DNA of 64,000 nucleotides from UBA4575 sp002386945 (GCA_943789445.1 CALSUC010000001.1:62001-126000); one strand, 5' to 3'; numbered from the stretch's first letter, positions 43,976 through 52,845 are shown. Notes: generated by a model not told the origin, from the letters alone. A program made the numbers and translations.

Positions 43976-44575
43976 TTATAGTGACTCAGCATTATTTGCT
44001 AGGTAGTCAGCAACACCTTCTGAAGTCGGCTTCATACCGGCATCACCTTTCTGCCAGCCAGCTGGACATACTTCGCCATTCTCTTCATGGAACTGAAGCG
44101 CGTCGACTAAACGCAGCATCTCATCCACGTTACGACCCAATGGTAAGTTATTCACTACGGCATGTTGGACTATGCCTTCTTTGTCGATCAGGAATGAACC
44201 ACGTAACGCAACACCTGCTTCGTGCTCAATACCATAACTTTTCACAATCGCGTGGTTTGTATCGGCGACTAATGGAAAACCAATCGGACCAATTCCACCT
44301 TGATTTACCGGTGTATTACGCCATGCAAAATGAGTGAACTGAGAATCAATCGATACACCAATCAGCTCAACACCACATGCCGCGAAATCTGCAACACGCT
44401 TGTCGTGTGCAATGATTTCAGAAGGACATACAAAAGTAAAATCTAAAGGGTAGAAAAATAAAACCACATACTTTCCCTTATAGCTGCTCAGTGAAAAGTC
44501 TTCTTTAATTTCACCATTTGCCATAACGGCAGCTGCAGTGAAGTCTGGGGCTGGGGTATTTACTAATGTCGACAT
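43976..44575 (-). CDS. Typical 2-Cys peroxiredoxin (AhpC/Prx1 type)
   Basis: A 199-aa thiol peroxidase that reduces H2O2 and organic peroxides. The peroxidatic Cys is in FYPLDFTFVCPSE (Cys-50), with the conserved Thr-47; the Arg is in GVALRGSFLID (about 125), and the resolving Cys is in EVCPAGW (Cys-170). The C-terminal tail is present, as in robust or sensitive Prx1 proteins. No dedicated AhpF-like reductase is nearby. The 399-bp upstream gap may hold its promoter. Confidence 0.94.
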   Translation of the reverse strand: MSTLVNTPAPDFTAAAVMANGEIKEDFSLSSYKGKYVVLFFYPLDFTFVCPSEIIAHDKRVADFAACGVELIGVSIDSQFTHFAWRNTPVNQGGIGPIGFPLVADTNHAIVKSYGIEHEAGVALRGSFLIDKEGIVQHAVVNNLPLGRNVDEMLRLVDALQFHEENGEVCPAGWQKGDAGMKPTSEGVADYLANNAESL

Positions 44576-44974
44576 AATTATTCCATTATCTATGTGGGGT
44601 TAAATTTAAGTTTTATTGTATTACTTCAAATGCCGGAGCATGACTCACACGAACCTGCTACGTGATCATATTGAAATTGCAGTAAGGCGCTAATTGAACG
44701 CATCCTTACGTTTGATCGCTTTTAACTTCCGTAATTTTAATCACGTAGTCGTTTAGTTGCTGCATTGAGATATAAATATACCTTATGAATAAATATTGAG
44801 GCAAGCGGCCCAGCTGCCAAAGACTATCCATTTAGGCATGTATAGCTCAATATTGAATCAATCATTTCGACTCAAGCCATGCAAAAAGCTATCCAATGCT
44901 CTTTAGGCTGTAACTCAGGCAACCCTTTGAATCAAATCAACAAGGCTACCTGTCGTTATTCTCATACGAACGTT
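44576..44974. other. 399-bp intergenic region between peroxiredoxin and metY
   Basis: No open frame with a credible start or conserved motif is visible on either strand. It is the upstream region of the minus-strand peroxiredoxin gene and the downstream region of metY. I see no convincing terminator or known operator. Confidence 0.6.
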
Positions 44975-46258
44975 CTAAGCGTTTAAAGCCTGATCGAGAT
45001 CTGCCTTAATATCTTCAACGTCTTCAATACCAACTGACAAGCGCACCACATCAGGTCCAGCACCAGCTGAAACCTGCTGCTCTTCGGTCAATTGACGGTG
45101 GGTAGTCGATGCTGGATGAATGATCAAAGAACGAGTATCACCAATATTCGCTAGGTGTGAAAATAGTTTGCAACGATCAACCACTTTAACGCCTGCCTCG
45201 TAACCACCTTTAACACCGAAGGTAAACACAGCGCCGGCACCTTCAGGGCAGTACTTCTGACCTAGCGCATAGAATGGACTGTCTTTCAGGCCAGCATATG
45301 ACACCCAATCAACAGCTGGGTGTTGTTGTAACCACTGCGCCACTTCTAAGGCATTATCGGCATGCTTACGCATACGCAGAGACAGAGTCTCCGCTCCAGT
45401 AATAGAAAGATAAGCATTCATCGGCGACATGGTTGGGCCTAAGTCACGTAGGCCAACGGCGTGTGAAAACATGGTAAAGGCCATCTCACCAAACTTCTCA
45501 TGGAAATTTAATCCATGGTAGGCACCACAAGGCGCACTCAGCGATTTGAATTTATCATTTTGCGACCAATCAAATTTTCCAGAGTCGACGACTGCACCGC
45601 CCATGGCGTTACCGTGGCCTGAAATAAATTTGGTGGTGGAGTGAACCACAATGTCTGCACCATGCTCTATTGGTCGACAGAGGGCAGGGGATGGCAAGGT
45701 GTTGTCGACGATGCAAGGCACGCCACTTTCATGTGCAATTTTTGCGATCGCTTCGATATCACAAACAACACCACCGGGGTTGGCCAAACTTTCTGTAAAG
45801 AAGGCCTTTGTTTTTGCAGTCACTGCCTTGCGGAAATTTTCAGGATCAACCGGGTCGACAAATTTTACCGTCCAGCCAAACTTCTTAAAGGTATGGCCAA
45901 ACTGTGTGATAGAGCCACCGTAAAGTTTATTCGAGGCGACAAATTCATCACCACTGTCCATCACCGCAAATAACGCCAGCAATTGTGCCGAATGGCCTGA
46001 GGCCGTACAGGTCGCACCAACGCCACCTTCCAAACTTGCTACACGCTCTTGGAATACACTAACGGTTGGATTAGTCAGCCTAGAGTAAATAAAACCACTC
46101 TCTTCTAAACCAAACAAGGCCGCTGCATGATCGGCATCCTTGAATACAAATGCAGTCGCTTGATTGATGGGCACTGAACGTGCACCCGTTGTTGGATCAG
46201 GGCTTGCGCCAGCATGAATAGAGCGGGTTGCAAAGCCTTGTTTGGTTTGGTCTGACAC
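44975..46258 (-). CDS. metY: O-acetylhomoserine sulfhydrylase (aminocarboxypropyltransferase)
   Basis: A 427-aa PLP enzyme of the Cys/Met metabolism family that makes homocysteine from O-acetylhomoserine and sulfide. The start is GTG with GAGGTGA upstream. It opens GFATRSIHAGASPDPTTGARSVPI, has SGHSAQLLALF, the PLP site VVHSTTKFISGHGNAMGG (Lys, about 209), and LGPTMSPMNAYL, which is typical of the larger MetY group rather than MetB/MetC. It is an isolated gene, divergent from the 137-aa hypothetical gene. Confidence 0.93.
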   Translation of the reverse strand: MSDQTKQGFATRSIHAGASPDPTTGARSVPINQATAFVFKDADHAAALFGLEESGFIYSRLTNPTVSVFQERVASLEGGVGATCTASGHSAQLLALFAVMDSGDEFVASNKLYGGSITQFGHTFKKFGWTVKFVDPVDPENFRKAVTAKTKAFFTESLANPGGVVCDIEAIAKIAHESGVPCIVDNTLPSPALCRPIEHGADIVVHSTTKFISGHGNAMGGAVVDSGKFDWSQNDKFKSLSAPCGAYHGLNFHEKFGEMAFTMFSHAVGLRDLGPTMSPMNAYLSITGAETLSLRMRKHADNALEVAQWLQQHPAVDWVSYAGLKDSPFYALGQKYCPEGAGAVFTFGVKGGYEAGVKVVDRCKLFSHLANIGDTRSLIIHPASTTHRQLTEEQQVSAGAGPDVVRLSVGIEDVEDIKADLDQALNA

Positions 46259-46482
46259 GGTTCACCTCGGTAAAAAATTAGATGCTTGCGCCTAAGCGCT
46301 GATGCCTTTTATTGTATCGCAGAAGGCCCGTGCTGGGCAGACGAAGACGAGATATTTTGCCCACCCACTGAGCACTTATAGGCACACTAAAAAAGGCCTG
46401 CACTGGAACATCAAAGTCTTGCTATGATCGTCAAGCAAGCCAACAGACAACAACAGCATAAGCAACAACTAGAGAATCCCCC

Positions 46483-46896
46483 GTGAGCGATACAAGCCCA
46501 GAAGCCAATCCAATCAACCTTGCTATCGTGATTAATGGCGAGAAGATCGTCGAATATCAACGAGACCGAGCCCTTGCTGCCAAGCATGTCCAAGATCTCG
46601 ATACGATGGATGCAAAGTTGGCGCACGGCATAGAGCTAGCAGATAGTCAGATTAATCAGCCCAGCCTACAAGACAAGTCGACCTTTGTTGCGCAACTCCT
46701 GGTTACCGCCCTAATGCATGAGAATGATGCCCACGCAGCGATCAGCTGTGCCTGGCTGGCAACCCGTTGCCCAGACCTAAAGCAGGTGCAGGCCGAGCAA
46801 AAAGAAGAGCGCCTGACCATTCGTTTAATCTATGACAAAGAGTATGTGGTCGCTTCCAGTCTGAAATTTGTTCCAAAACACAAACTCAGCTCTTAA
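46483..46896 (+). CDS. Hypothetical protein, 137 aa
   Basis: I do not recognise this family. The protein (GTG start, MSDTSPEANPINLAIVINGE) has no signal peptide or TM helix and looks like a small soluble cytoplasmic alpha/beta protein with an N-terminal strand (NLAIVINGEKI), helices in the middle and a C-terminal strand LTIRLIYDKEYVVASSLKFVP. No catalytic motif is evident. Its last two thirds are repeated in decayed form directly downstream. Confidence 0.7.
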   Translation: MSDTSPEANPINLAIVINGEKIVEYQRDRALAAKHVQDLDTMDAKLAHGIELADSQINQPSLQDKSTFVAQLLVTALMHENDAHAAISCAWLATRCPDLKQVQAEQKEERLTIRLIYDKEYVVASSLKFVPKHKLSS

Positions 46897-47199
46897 ATAG
46901 CGTCACAACAACCCCACTCCTTAATGGGCCAACCTACAAGATAAGTCGACCTGTGTTGCGCAACTCCTGGTTACCGCCCTAATACATGAAAATGATGCCC
47001 ACGCAGCGATCAGCTGTGCCTGGCTGGCAACCCGCCGTCCAAACCTAAAAAGCAGGTGCAGGCCGAGCAAAAAGAAGGGCCCTGACCATTCGTCTAAGCT
47101 ATAACAAAGAGTATGTCATCGCTTCCAGCCTGAAATTTGTTCCAAAACACAAGCTCAGCTTTTAGATAGCGTCACGACAACCCCACTCCACCTAGGGCC
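46661..47199 (+). repeat. Tandem direct duplication, two ~270-bp copies
   Basis: 46661-46930 and 46929-47199 are tandem copies offset by 268 bp, differing by scattered substitutions and small indels. The unit runs from the middle of the 137-aa gene through its stop codon and about 34 bp beyond, including the shared tail GCGTCAC(A/G)ACAACCCCACTCC. Confidence 0.9.
46929..47199 (+). pseudogene. Decayed second copy of the 137-aa gene's 3' part
   Basis: The copy can be followed from the LQDKSTFVAQLLV equivalent to the PKHKLSS equivalent. It lacks a start and the first 60 codons, has a 2-bp insertion (CTAAAAAGCAGG versus CTAAAGCAGG) and a 1-bp loss (GAAGGGCCCTG versus GAAGAGCGCCTG), so the frame is destroyed. 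Confidence 0.88.
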
Positions 47200-47202
47200 A
47201 AT

Positions 47203-47221
47203 TTGTTGTAAAAACACAACA
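47203..47221. promoter_or_regulatory. Inverted repeat TTGTTGT-N6-ACAACA, distal copy
   Basis: TTGTTGT (47203-47209), six bases, ACAACA (47216-47221). The same half-sites with the same 6-bp spacer recur at 47334, closer to the porin gene. It is a candidate operator for an unidentified dimeric regulator. Confidence 0.45.
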
Positions 47222-47333
47222 TCTTGTTACAAATATCCGTCATGACATCTATCTATCAATTCAAATATTAGAGAAATCTTATGGTTATGCAGGATAAAGT
47301 ATAAAAAATTAACTAGTTATAGCTCTTTCTTGC

Positions 47334-47353
47334 TTGTTGTTTATATACAACAA
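47334..47353. promoter_or_regulatory. Inverted repeat TTGTTGT-N6-ACAACAA, proximal copy
   Basis: A perfect 7-bp inverted repeat with a 6-bp TTATAT spacer, about 190 bp upstream of the porin start. It lies in the long untranslated region between the decayed duplicate and the porin, where the porin promoter should be; the exact promoter is not clear. Confidence 0.45.
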
Positions 47354-47540
47354 TTAGCAGAAATAATGGAGGCTCTTTAAAATATTGTGGTAATCTTACA
47401 ACGTTAGCTCAGCGCTAAGTCTTTCCATGGAGTGGATCGTCTTTGCCTGAAGGGCATTGAGTCAGTCTTCGGTTCGCCGCAGATTGCCTTCAATAACCTC
47501 TGCTACTCGAGTACTTACTAAATAAACGAGAGGAAACTCA

Positions 47541-48788
47541 ATGAAACAACTAGTTAAAGCTTCTGCTCTAGCGCTAAGCCTAGTGGCTGCATCTGCAGCA
47601 CACGCAGGTGGTGTTGCTGGTGGCAATGCAAACTCAAACTGGACAATCTATGGCTGGCAGAACTGGTCTTTAGAGTCTGTTGATAACGGTGCACGTGATA
47701 CAACTCGCATTAACAACAACGCTGCAAACATCGGCTTCTCAGCTGCTGTTGACACTGGCATGATGGTCGGTGGTGAAGCGATGATGGTTAATTTCCGTTG
47801 TGAGCAGTTCACTTACCACAACCGTTACAATGGCTACACTAACTGGTGTAACCGTAACTCAAAGATCTCTTTAAGCGGTTCTTTCGGTGAGATCATGTTC
47901 GGTCAATGGTTAATGCCATACAACGAAATGGTTGCACAATGGGTTGACCCATTCTACGACGCAGGCGCTGATTCACATACTTCACTGATGGGTAACATCG
48001 GTTATGGTAACCAGTTCTTCTACAATGGTTCATTTGGTCAGTCTGACTCTTTCAACCGTCGTCAAGAAGAAGTGATCCAGTACTTCAGCCCTAACATGAA
48101 CGGTGTAACTTTCCGTGTTGCTACAACTAACGCTAACCAGACTGGTTCTGGTGAAGAAGTTGCTGTAGTAGGTCAAGCCGGCGCTACTGACCTAGATCCA
48201 CGTATCTGGTCTATGGGTGTTGCTTACGAAACTACGCTAGCTTCAGGCGACAACCTATGGTTAGCAGCAACTTACCAGTCTCATGACGAATGGTCTGCTG
48301 TAACTTACTCTTGTGACGATTCAGACGACAAGTCTTACCGTCTAGCTGGTCGTTACATCAAGCAATGGGGTAACGGTCAATCAACTCAAGTTTCTGCAAT
48401 GTGGGAAACTCTTGAGTACGATTGGGAAGGCTGTGTAAGCGCTCCTGCTGCTATGTCTGCTGTTATGACTGGAAACGATGTAGACGTGGAACGTGATGCA
48501 TTCATGGTTTCTGCTAAGCAAACTTTCGGTAACGGTTTCGACATGCGTTTCTCTTACATGGACGCAGACAAGCTAGAAGTTGGCGGTTCAGATCTTAACG
48601 ATTCTGACGCTAAGGCTTACAACATCGGTATGTTCTACACAATGCCGGCTGGTACAGAGCTACGTCTAACCTACTCTAAGGTTGATAACGAAGACGCTTC
48701 TAACTACGACTTCGGTATTGGTGGTTCAGCTGCTGCAGTTGGCGAAGATGCCAAGATGTGGGCACTAGGTATCGTTCAGTGGTTCTAA
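47541..48788 (+). CDS. Outer-membrane porin, Gram-negative trimeric type
   Basis: A 415-aa porin precursor: signal peptide MKQLVKASALALSLVAASAAHAGG (cleavage after AHA), then a barrel starting with the classic first strand TIYGWQNWSLESVDNG and continuing with KISLSGSFGEIMFGQW, which parallels the constriction-loop start of general porins. It ends in a strand WALGIVQWF with the terminal Phe for BAM recognition. Codon use is strikingly biased toward a few codons compared with its neighbours, indicating high expression. GAGAGGA precedes the ATG, and a UUCG-loop terminator follows. Confidence 0.92.
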   Translation: MKQLVKASALALSLVAASAAHAGGVAGGNANSNWTIYGWQNWSLESVDNGARDTTRINNNAANIGFSAAVDTGMMVGGEAMMVNFRCEQFTYHNRYNGYTNWCNRNSKISLSGSFGEIMFGQWLMPYNEMVAQWVDPFYDAGADSHTSLMGNIGYGNQFFYNGSFGQSDSFNRRQEEVIQYFSPNMNGVTFRVATTNANQTGSGEEVAVVGQAGATDLDPRIWSMGVAYETTLASGDNLWLAATYQSHDEWSAVTYSCDDSDDKSYRLAGRYIKQWGNGQSTQVSAMWETLEYDWEGCVSAPAAMSAVMTGNDVDVERDAFMVSAKQTFGNGFDMRFSYMDADKLEVGGSDLNDSDAKAYNIGMFYTMPAGTELRLTYSKVDNEDASNYDFGIGGSAAAVGEDAKMWALGIVQWF

Positions 48789-48811
48789 GTTAGAACCCCT
48801 GTCGTACCAAA

Positions 48812-48843
48812 AAGCGGGCATCTTCGGATGTCCGTTTTTTTTT
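48812..48843 (+). terminator. Rho-independent terminator of the porin gene
   Basis: CGGGCATC-TTCG-GATGTCCG, an 8-bp stem with a stable UUCG tetraloop, is followed by a run of nine T residues, 26 bp after the porin stop. Confidence 0.93.
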
Positions 48844-48976
48844 GCCTACGATTTAATTCAACTTTCGCGCTATTTGGTGATAACTCAAATTGAGAAGTTA
48901 CCCAAAACCCTCTACACTTTGCCGCTTGATTCCTAAACATTGCGGTCATTAAGCCGCCCATCAGGCCATAAATACC

Positions 48977-49792
48977 ATGCGTAAACTGATCCCTGTATTA
49001 CTCCTTATCCTTAGTCCGATCACGGCCTTTGCAGAATGTACGCCAGATACGGTGCAGTTCTATCTGGATAAAGGCTTTACGCCAGACCAAATCACCAAAC
49101 TTTGCAGCCTCAGTGGCGCTAGTGAGAAAAAAAGCACTTATAAGCCTTACCAAAAGCCTGTAGTTGTCTACCAGGAAGGCTATGCCGGCGGCGTCAATGC
49201 TGATCTACGTAAGGCAGTGCAGGAAATTCGTGGCTCTATTGATGCCCGCTCGGTCGATGTCACCGACACCCATTTAAACTACATCACCCGCCAATGTGTG
49301 GTCGCAGGTAACTCACCTGAGGCCGAGCAACGCGTAGTGAAGTGTGTCGATGTAGCCTTTTCAGTCGCACGTGACGGTTTACGTGTGGTTGAATCAGGCG
49401 CTGGTATGCTCTTTTTTGGTCAGCAAAAACTGGATATCACATCCTCAGCAATCGAACGTAAATACGTCACTGCCGACCCATGGGCCGCATTTGCACCAGA
49501 CATTCGCTTTTTACTACAACGAAAGTTTGAGTCTATGGAGCAGGGCAATGACACCACTATACCGTTACGTAAGGGCGTCCAGATTGGACAGCTTGTTAGC
49601 GCCATTCGCACCTTAGCGGCTGCAGACGAGAATGCAGCAACCAATAGTAGTGAGGTCTCGCGCGTACTGAGCAACAATTATCAAGCACCGACCGAAGAAG
49701 AATACGAAAGGCAACAGCGCCTAAAGGAACCCGCAAAGGAAGAAAAAGAGGGTGAAGAAAAGAAAAAGCGCTGGTGGAATCCCTTTGACTAG
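48977..49792 (+). CDS. Secreted hypothetical protein, 271 aa
   Basis: I do not recognise the family. The precursor has a signal peptide (MRKLIPVLLLILSPITAFAEC, cleavage after AFA). The mature part starts ECTPDTVQFYLDKGFTPDQITKLC, with paired Cys at about 21 and 43 and a helix pattern that recalls short proteins in which an organelle or envelope Cys pair flanks a GFTxxQI helix. Further Cys lie near residues 107 and 122. The C-terminal 40 residues are highly charged (Glu/Lys) and end WWNPFD. It converges with gpmI. The function is unknown. Confidence 0.75.
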   Translation: MRKLIPVLLLILSPITAFAECTPDTVQFYLDKGFTPDQITKLCSLSGASEKKSTYKPYQKPVVVYQEGYAGGVNADLRKAVQEIRGSIDARSVDVTDTHLNYITRQCVVAGNSPEAEQRVVKCVDVAFSVARDGLRVVESGAGMLFFGQQKLDITSSAIERKYVTADPWAAFAPDIRFLLQRKFESMEQGNDTTIPLRKGVQIGQLVSAIRTLAAADENAATNSSEVSRVLSNNYQAPTEEEYERQQRLKEPAKEEKEGEEKKKRWWNPFD

Positions 49793-49796
49793 ACGC

Positions 49797-51338
49797 CTAG
49801 TCGCGCAAGATTAAAGACAGCGCCTGCATTGCTTCAGGTTGCTCAATGTTCATCATATCCAGCAACGTCGGTGAGACGTTGCTTAGGCCCTGACCACTCA
49901 TTAGTTTGACTGGCCCACCACTATTAATAACGACACAGGGCACTGGATTAGTCGTATGCTGGGTGTGTGGTTCGCCAGTCATCGCATCCACCATCTCATC
50001 GCAGTTGCCATGATCTGAGGTCAGCAACACATTCACCTGATACTTTACCGCTGCATCTAGCACTCGACCGACCTGCACATCCATTGCCTCTAATGCTGCA
50101 ATAATGGCTTCCGGTACCGCAGTGTGACCGACCATATCGCCATTCGCAAAGTTCACAATAATCAGATGATCATCTTCATCTTCAATCACTTGAATAACTT
50201 CATCGGCAACTTCACGCGCACTCATCTCAGGCTTTAAATCGTAAGTCGCTACCTTCGGTGATGGCACCATCGCTCGGGTTTCACCATCATAGGGTGTCTC
50301 ACGGCCACCATTAATAAAGAAGGTAACATGCGGATATTTTTCAGTTTCGGCACAATGGAATTGCTTTAAGCCTAGATCACTAACCACCTGTCCTATCGTT
50401 ACTTTTGGGTGTTCTGTCGCAAAAATAACCGGACAATCAAAACCTTCGTGGAATACAGTCATCGTGCGCATGGCCACTAGACCACCATGATCGCGCCTGA
50501 AGTGATCAAAGTCTGCGTCCATCAAGGCCTGACAGATTTGCCGGGTACGGTCATTACGGAAATTAAAGAAGATGACATCGTCACCTTCAGCAATACGTTC
50601 GGTACCGCGAATCACCACGGGGTCGATGAATTCATCTGAACGCACCTCTTCATAAGAGGCGTTGATCGCCATACGTGCACTACTAGCGGTTGGCATATCT
50701 TCATCGCTGGTCAATACACGCCATGCCTTTTCGGTACGCTCCCAGCGTTGATCACGGTCCATCGCATAATAGCGACCTAACACTGAATGGATTTCACCCT
50801 TCGCCGCTTCTAGGTAAGGCGTAATGTCATCTAAATAGCGCAGCGCACTGATCGGATTGGTATCGCGACCATCGGTAATCATATGCAAGGCTGGCCGAAC
50901 ACCATGCTGCTTACACATTTCGAGTAAGGCTTGCACATGACGAATATGCGAATGCACGCCACCATCAGAGACCAAGCCCAGTAAGTGTATCGGGCGCCCT
51001 CGACTCTTGGCTGACTCCAGGGCACCTACAATCTGCTGGCTACTAAAAAAGGTACGGTCATCAATCGCATTATTAATATGGACTAAATCTTGGTGCAGGA
51101 TATTGCCACAGCCGAGAGTAATGTGGCCGACTTCCGAGTTACCCATTTGTCCCTCAGGCAACCCAACCGCAGCGCCAGAGGCCTGCAGCGTGGTGTAGGC
51201 ATAGCGCTCTACATATTCATCTAGACGCGGCATACGTGCCTGCTTAATGGCGTTATGTTCACCGTCATCATTAACCCCGAAGCCATCCAGGATCATCAGC
51301 AAAGCTCGCTTTGCTGTTTTATTATTTTGAGCGTCCAA
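49797..51338 (-). CDS. gpmI: 2,3-bisphosphoglycerate-independent phosphoglycerate mutase
   Basis: GpmI interconverts 3- and 2-phosphoglycerate using two Mn ions. The 513-aa protein of the alkaline phosphatase superfamily has the metal site LMILDGFGVND, the phosphoserine motif QMGNSEVGHITLG (about 67-79), MITDGRDTNP, FNFRNDRTRQI, and later the metal ligands in VNFANGDMVGHT and TSDHGNCDEM. It is the upstream neighbour of none of the tat genes by operon logic; tatC starts its own minus-strand group further upstream by coordinate. Confidence 0.96.
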   Translation of the reverse strand: MDAQNNKTAKRALLMILDGFGVNDDGEHNAIKQARMPRLDEYVERYAYTTLQASGAAVGLPEGQMGNSEVGHITLGCGNILHQDLVHINNAIDDRTFFSSQQIVGALESAKSRGRPIHLLGLVSDGGVHSHIRHVQALLEMCKQHGVRPALHMITDGRDTNPISALRYLDDITPYLEAAKGEIHSVLGRYYAMDRDQRWERTEKAWRVLTSDEDMPTASSARMAINASYEEVRSDEFIDPVVIRGTERIAEGDDVIFFNFRNDRTRQICQALMDADFDHFRRDHGGLVAMRTMTVFHEGFDCPVIFATEHPKVTIGQVVSDLGLKQFHCAETEKYPHVTFFINGGRETPYDGETRAMVPSPKVATYDLKPEMSAREVADEVIQVIEDEDDHLIIVNFANGDMVGHTAVPEAIIAALEAMDVQVGRVLDAAVKYQVNVLLTSDHGNCDEMVDAMTGEPHTQHTTNPVPCVVINSGGPVKLMSGQGLSNVSPTLLDMMNIEQPEAMQALSLILRD

Positions 51339-51345
51339 TGATTAT

Positions 51346-52287
51346 TTATTCTTTGTTGGTGTTGCTTTCATTATCTTTGTCAGCCTGCGCTATGGTTTCA
51401 CGCAACGTATTGCTACTGGCTATCTTGTTTTCAGAGGCCTCTGTTTCGGCTTCTTCAATTGCATCTAATTCTGCTTCCATTTCCGCTTCTGTCATCTTCT
51501 TGAAGCGGTCTTCATTATTCTCTTCGCTGGTGCTTGCTGCCTTTTTCTGCACCACTCTCGACATTAATAAGCCGAGCTCAAACAATAGCCAGACCGGTAC
51601 TGCTAGTAATACCTGTGAAATCACATCCGGTGGTGTCAGCAACATGCCAAGAACGAAGGCTGCCACTATTACATAAGAGCGAGCATTTGATAATGCCTGC
51701 ACAGTGGTTATACCGGTGCTGATCATTACAAAGGTAAAGACCGGTACCTCAAAGGCGATACCAAAGGCCAAAAACATCTTGATGACAAAGTCTAAATAAC
51801 GCGAAATATCAGTCATCATGGTAACGCCATCTGGCGTCACGCGGGTAAAAAATCCAAACACCAACGGGAAAACAACGAAGTATGCGAACACCATGCCGAG
51901 ATAAAACAGTAGGGAGCTGGATACCAGCAGCGGCATCACTAGGCGTTTCTCATGACGGTATAGACCGGGCGCAACAAATGACCACAATTGGTAGAGCGTC
52001 CACGGAATCGTAATAACAAAGGCCAGTAACAAGACCAGCTTAAAAGGGGTTAGGAAGGGTGAAGCAACATCAATCGCCACCATCGTACTGTGTGCGGGTA
52101 GATGACGTAGCAACGGTTCTGCAACAAAAGAGTAAAGCTCATTGGCAAAGGGCAACAACGCAACCAAGACCACGGCGAGGCCCGCCACAATCCTGATCAT
52201 ACGATCACGCAATTCCATTAAGTGCGTCACAATGGAGTCTTGCTTCTCGCTGCCTGTCTCTGAGTCTGTATCGGTCTTATCAGACAT
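51346..52287 (-). CDS. tatC: Sec-independent translocase TatC, with long acidic C-terminal tail
   Basis: TatC is the six-TM receptor for twin-arginine signal peptides. The 313-aa protein starts with a 20-residue polar head, then HLMELRDRMIRIV (the conserved E/R region), FVAPGLYRHEKRLV, and FGIAFEVPVFTFVMI. After the sixth TM there is an extra cytosolic tail of about 65 residues, rich in Glu (EAEMEAELDAIEEAETEASE), longer than the tail of E. coli TatC (about 258 aa overall). It overlaps the tatB stop by one base. Confidence 0.95.
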   Translation of the reverse strand: MSDKTDTDSETGSEKQDSIVTHLMELRDRMIRIVAGLAVVLVALLPFANELYSFVAEPLLRHLPAHSTMVAIDVASPFLTPFKLVLLLAFVITIPWTLYQLWSFVAPGLYRHEKRLVMPLLVSSSLLFYLGMVFAYFVVFPLVFGFFTRVTPDGVTMMTDISRYLDFVIKMFLAFGIAFEVPVFTFVMISTGITTVQALSNARSYVIVAAFVLGMLLTPPDVISQVLLAVPVWLLFELGLLMSRVVQKKAASTSEENNEDRFKKMTEAEMEAELDAIEEAETEASENKIASSNTLRETIAQADKDNESNTNKE

Positions 52288-52646
52288 TATGATTCCGCTT
52301 TCCCAGTTGGCGAGGTTTGACTAGTGGGCTTAGTTACTTCTTCTGCCACCGCATCGGCCAGGCTGGGCTCAGCAAAATCCTTCAGGTCGGTTTCTACGTC
52401 TTGCTTGGTTTCACTCAGGATACTGCGCAGTTCGGAAATTTCAGATTGCTGCTTTTCCAGCATCTCTTTCAGCTCAGCAGATTTTAGCTCACTCTCGATA
52501 TCTGCTCGCACACTGGCAAAATAACGTCGCAGCTTACCTAAAAAGCGGCCCAGCTTAATCGCTAAGGCAGGCAGCTTATCCGGCCCAACGACCACTAAAG
52601 CTACAATACCAACGATAGCGAGCTCCCAGAAACCGAAATCAAACAT
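52287..52646 (-). CDS. tatB: Sec-independent translocase TatB
   Basis: TatB forms the substrate receptor with TatC. The 119-aa protein starts MFDFGFWELAIVGIVALVVVGPDKLP, the TatB hallmark with Glu in the TM, followed by an amphipathic helix (LAIKLGRFLGKLRRYFASVRADIESELKSAELKE) and a polar tail ending in a Pro/Thr-rich stretch. It lies between tatA and tatC; tatA ends 28 bp upstream. Confidence 0.95.
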   Translation of the reverse strand: MFDFGFWELAIVGIVALVVVGPDKLPALAIKLGRFLGKLRRYFASVRADIESELKSAELKEMLEKQQSEISELRSILSETKQDVETDLKDFAEPSLADAVAEEVTKPTSQTSPTGKAES

Positions 52647-52674
52647 TAGCGCGTACTGTCTAGTTTACTAATGA

Positions 52675-52845
52675 CTATTTTTTATCTAAGTCGGCATCAT
52701 CTTCTGTGCCTTCTTTTTTCATTGCAGTTTTAAAACTACGTAACGCACCGCCGACATCACCACCAATATTGCGCAAACGCTTGGTGCCAAATAGTAATAA
52801 GACGATTGCGAGTACAATCATTAACTGCCAAATACTAATTCCCAT
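52675..52845 (-). CDS. tatA: Sec-independent translocase TatA
   Basis: TatA oligomers form the protein-conducting pore with TatBC. The frame encodes 56 aa, starting MGISIWQLMIVLAIVLLLFG and continuing TKRLRNIGGDVGGALRSFKT, with one TM, the conserved FG hinge and the amphipathic helix. The acidic tail (EDDADLDKK) is short. It is the first tat gene, downstream of hisE on the minus strand. Confidence 0.95.
   Translation of the reverse strand: MGISIWQLMIVLAIVLLLFGTKRLRNIGGDVGGALRSFKTAMKKEGTEDDADLDKK

Noticed and set aside
46259..46482. SAM or SAH riboswitch upstream of metY
   Set aside because: The region between metY and its divergent neighbour was read for SAM-I, SAM-II and SAH core sequences; none of their conserved core bases could be recognised.
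49787..49802. GACTAG-ACGC-CTAGTC palindrome spanning the two convergent stop codons as a terminator
   Set aside because: Only a 6-bp AT-containing stem without T-runs; more likely a by-product of two facing TAG stop codons.
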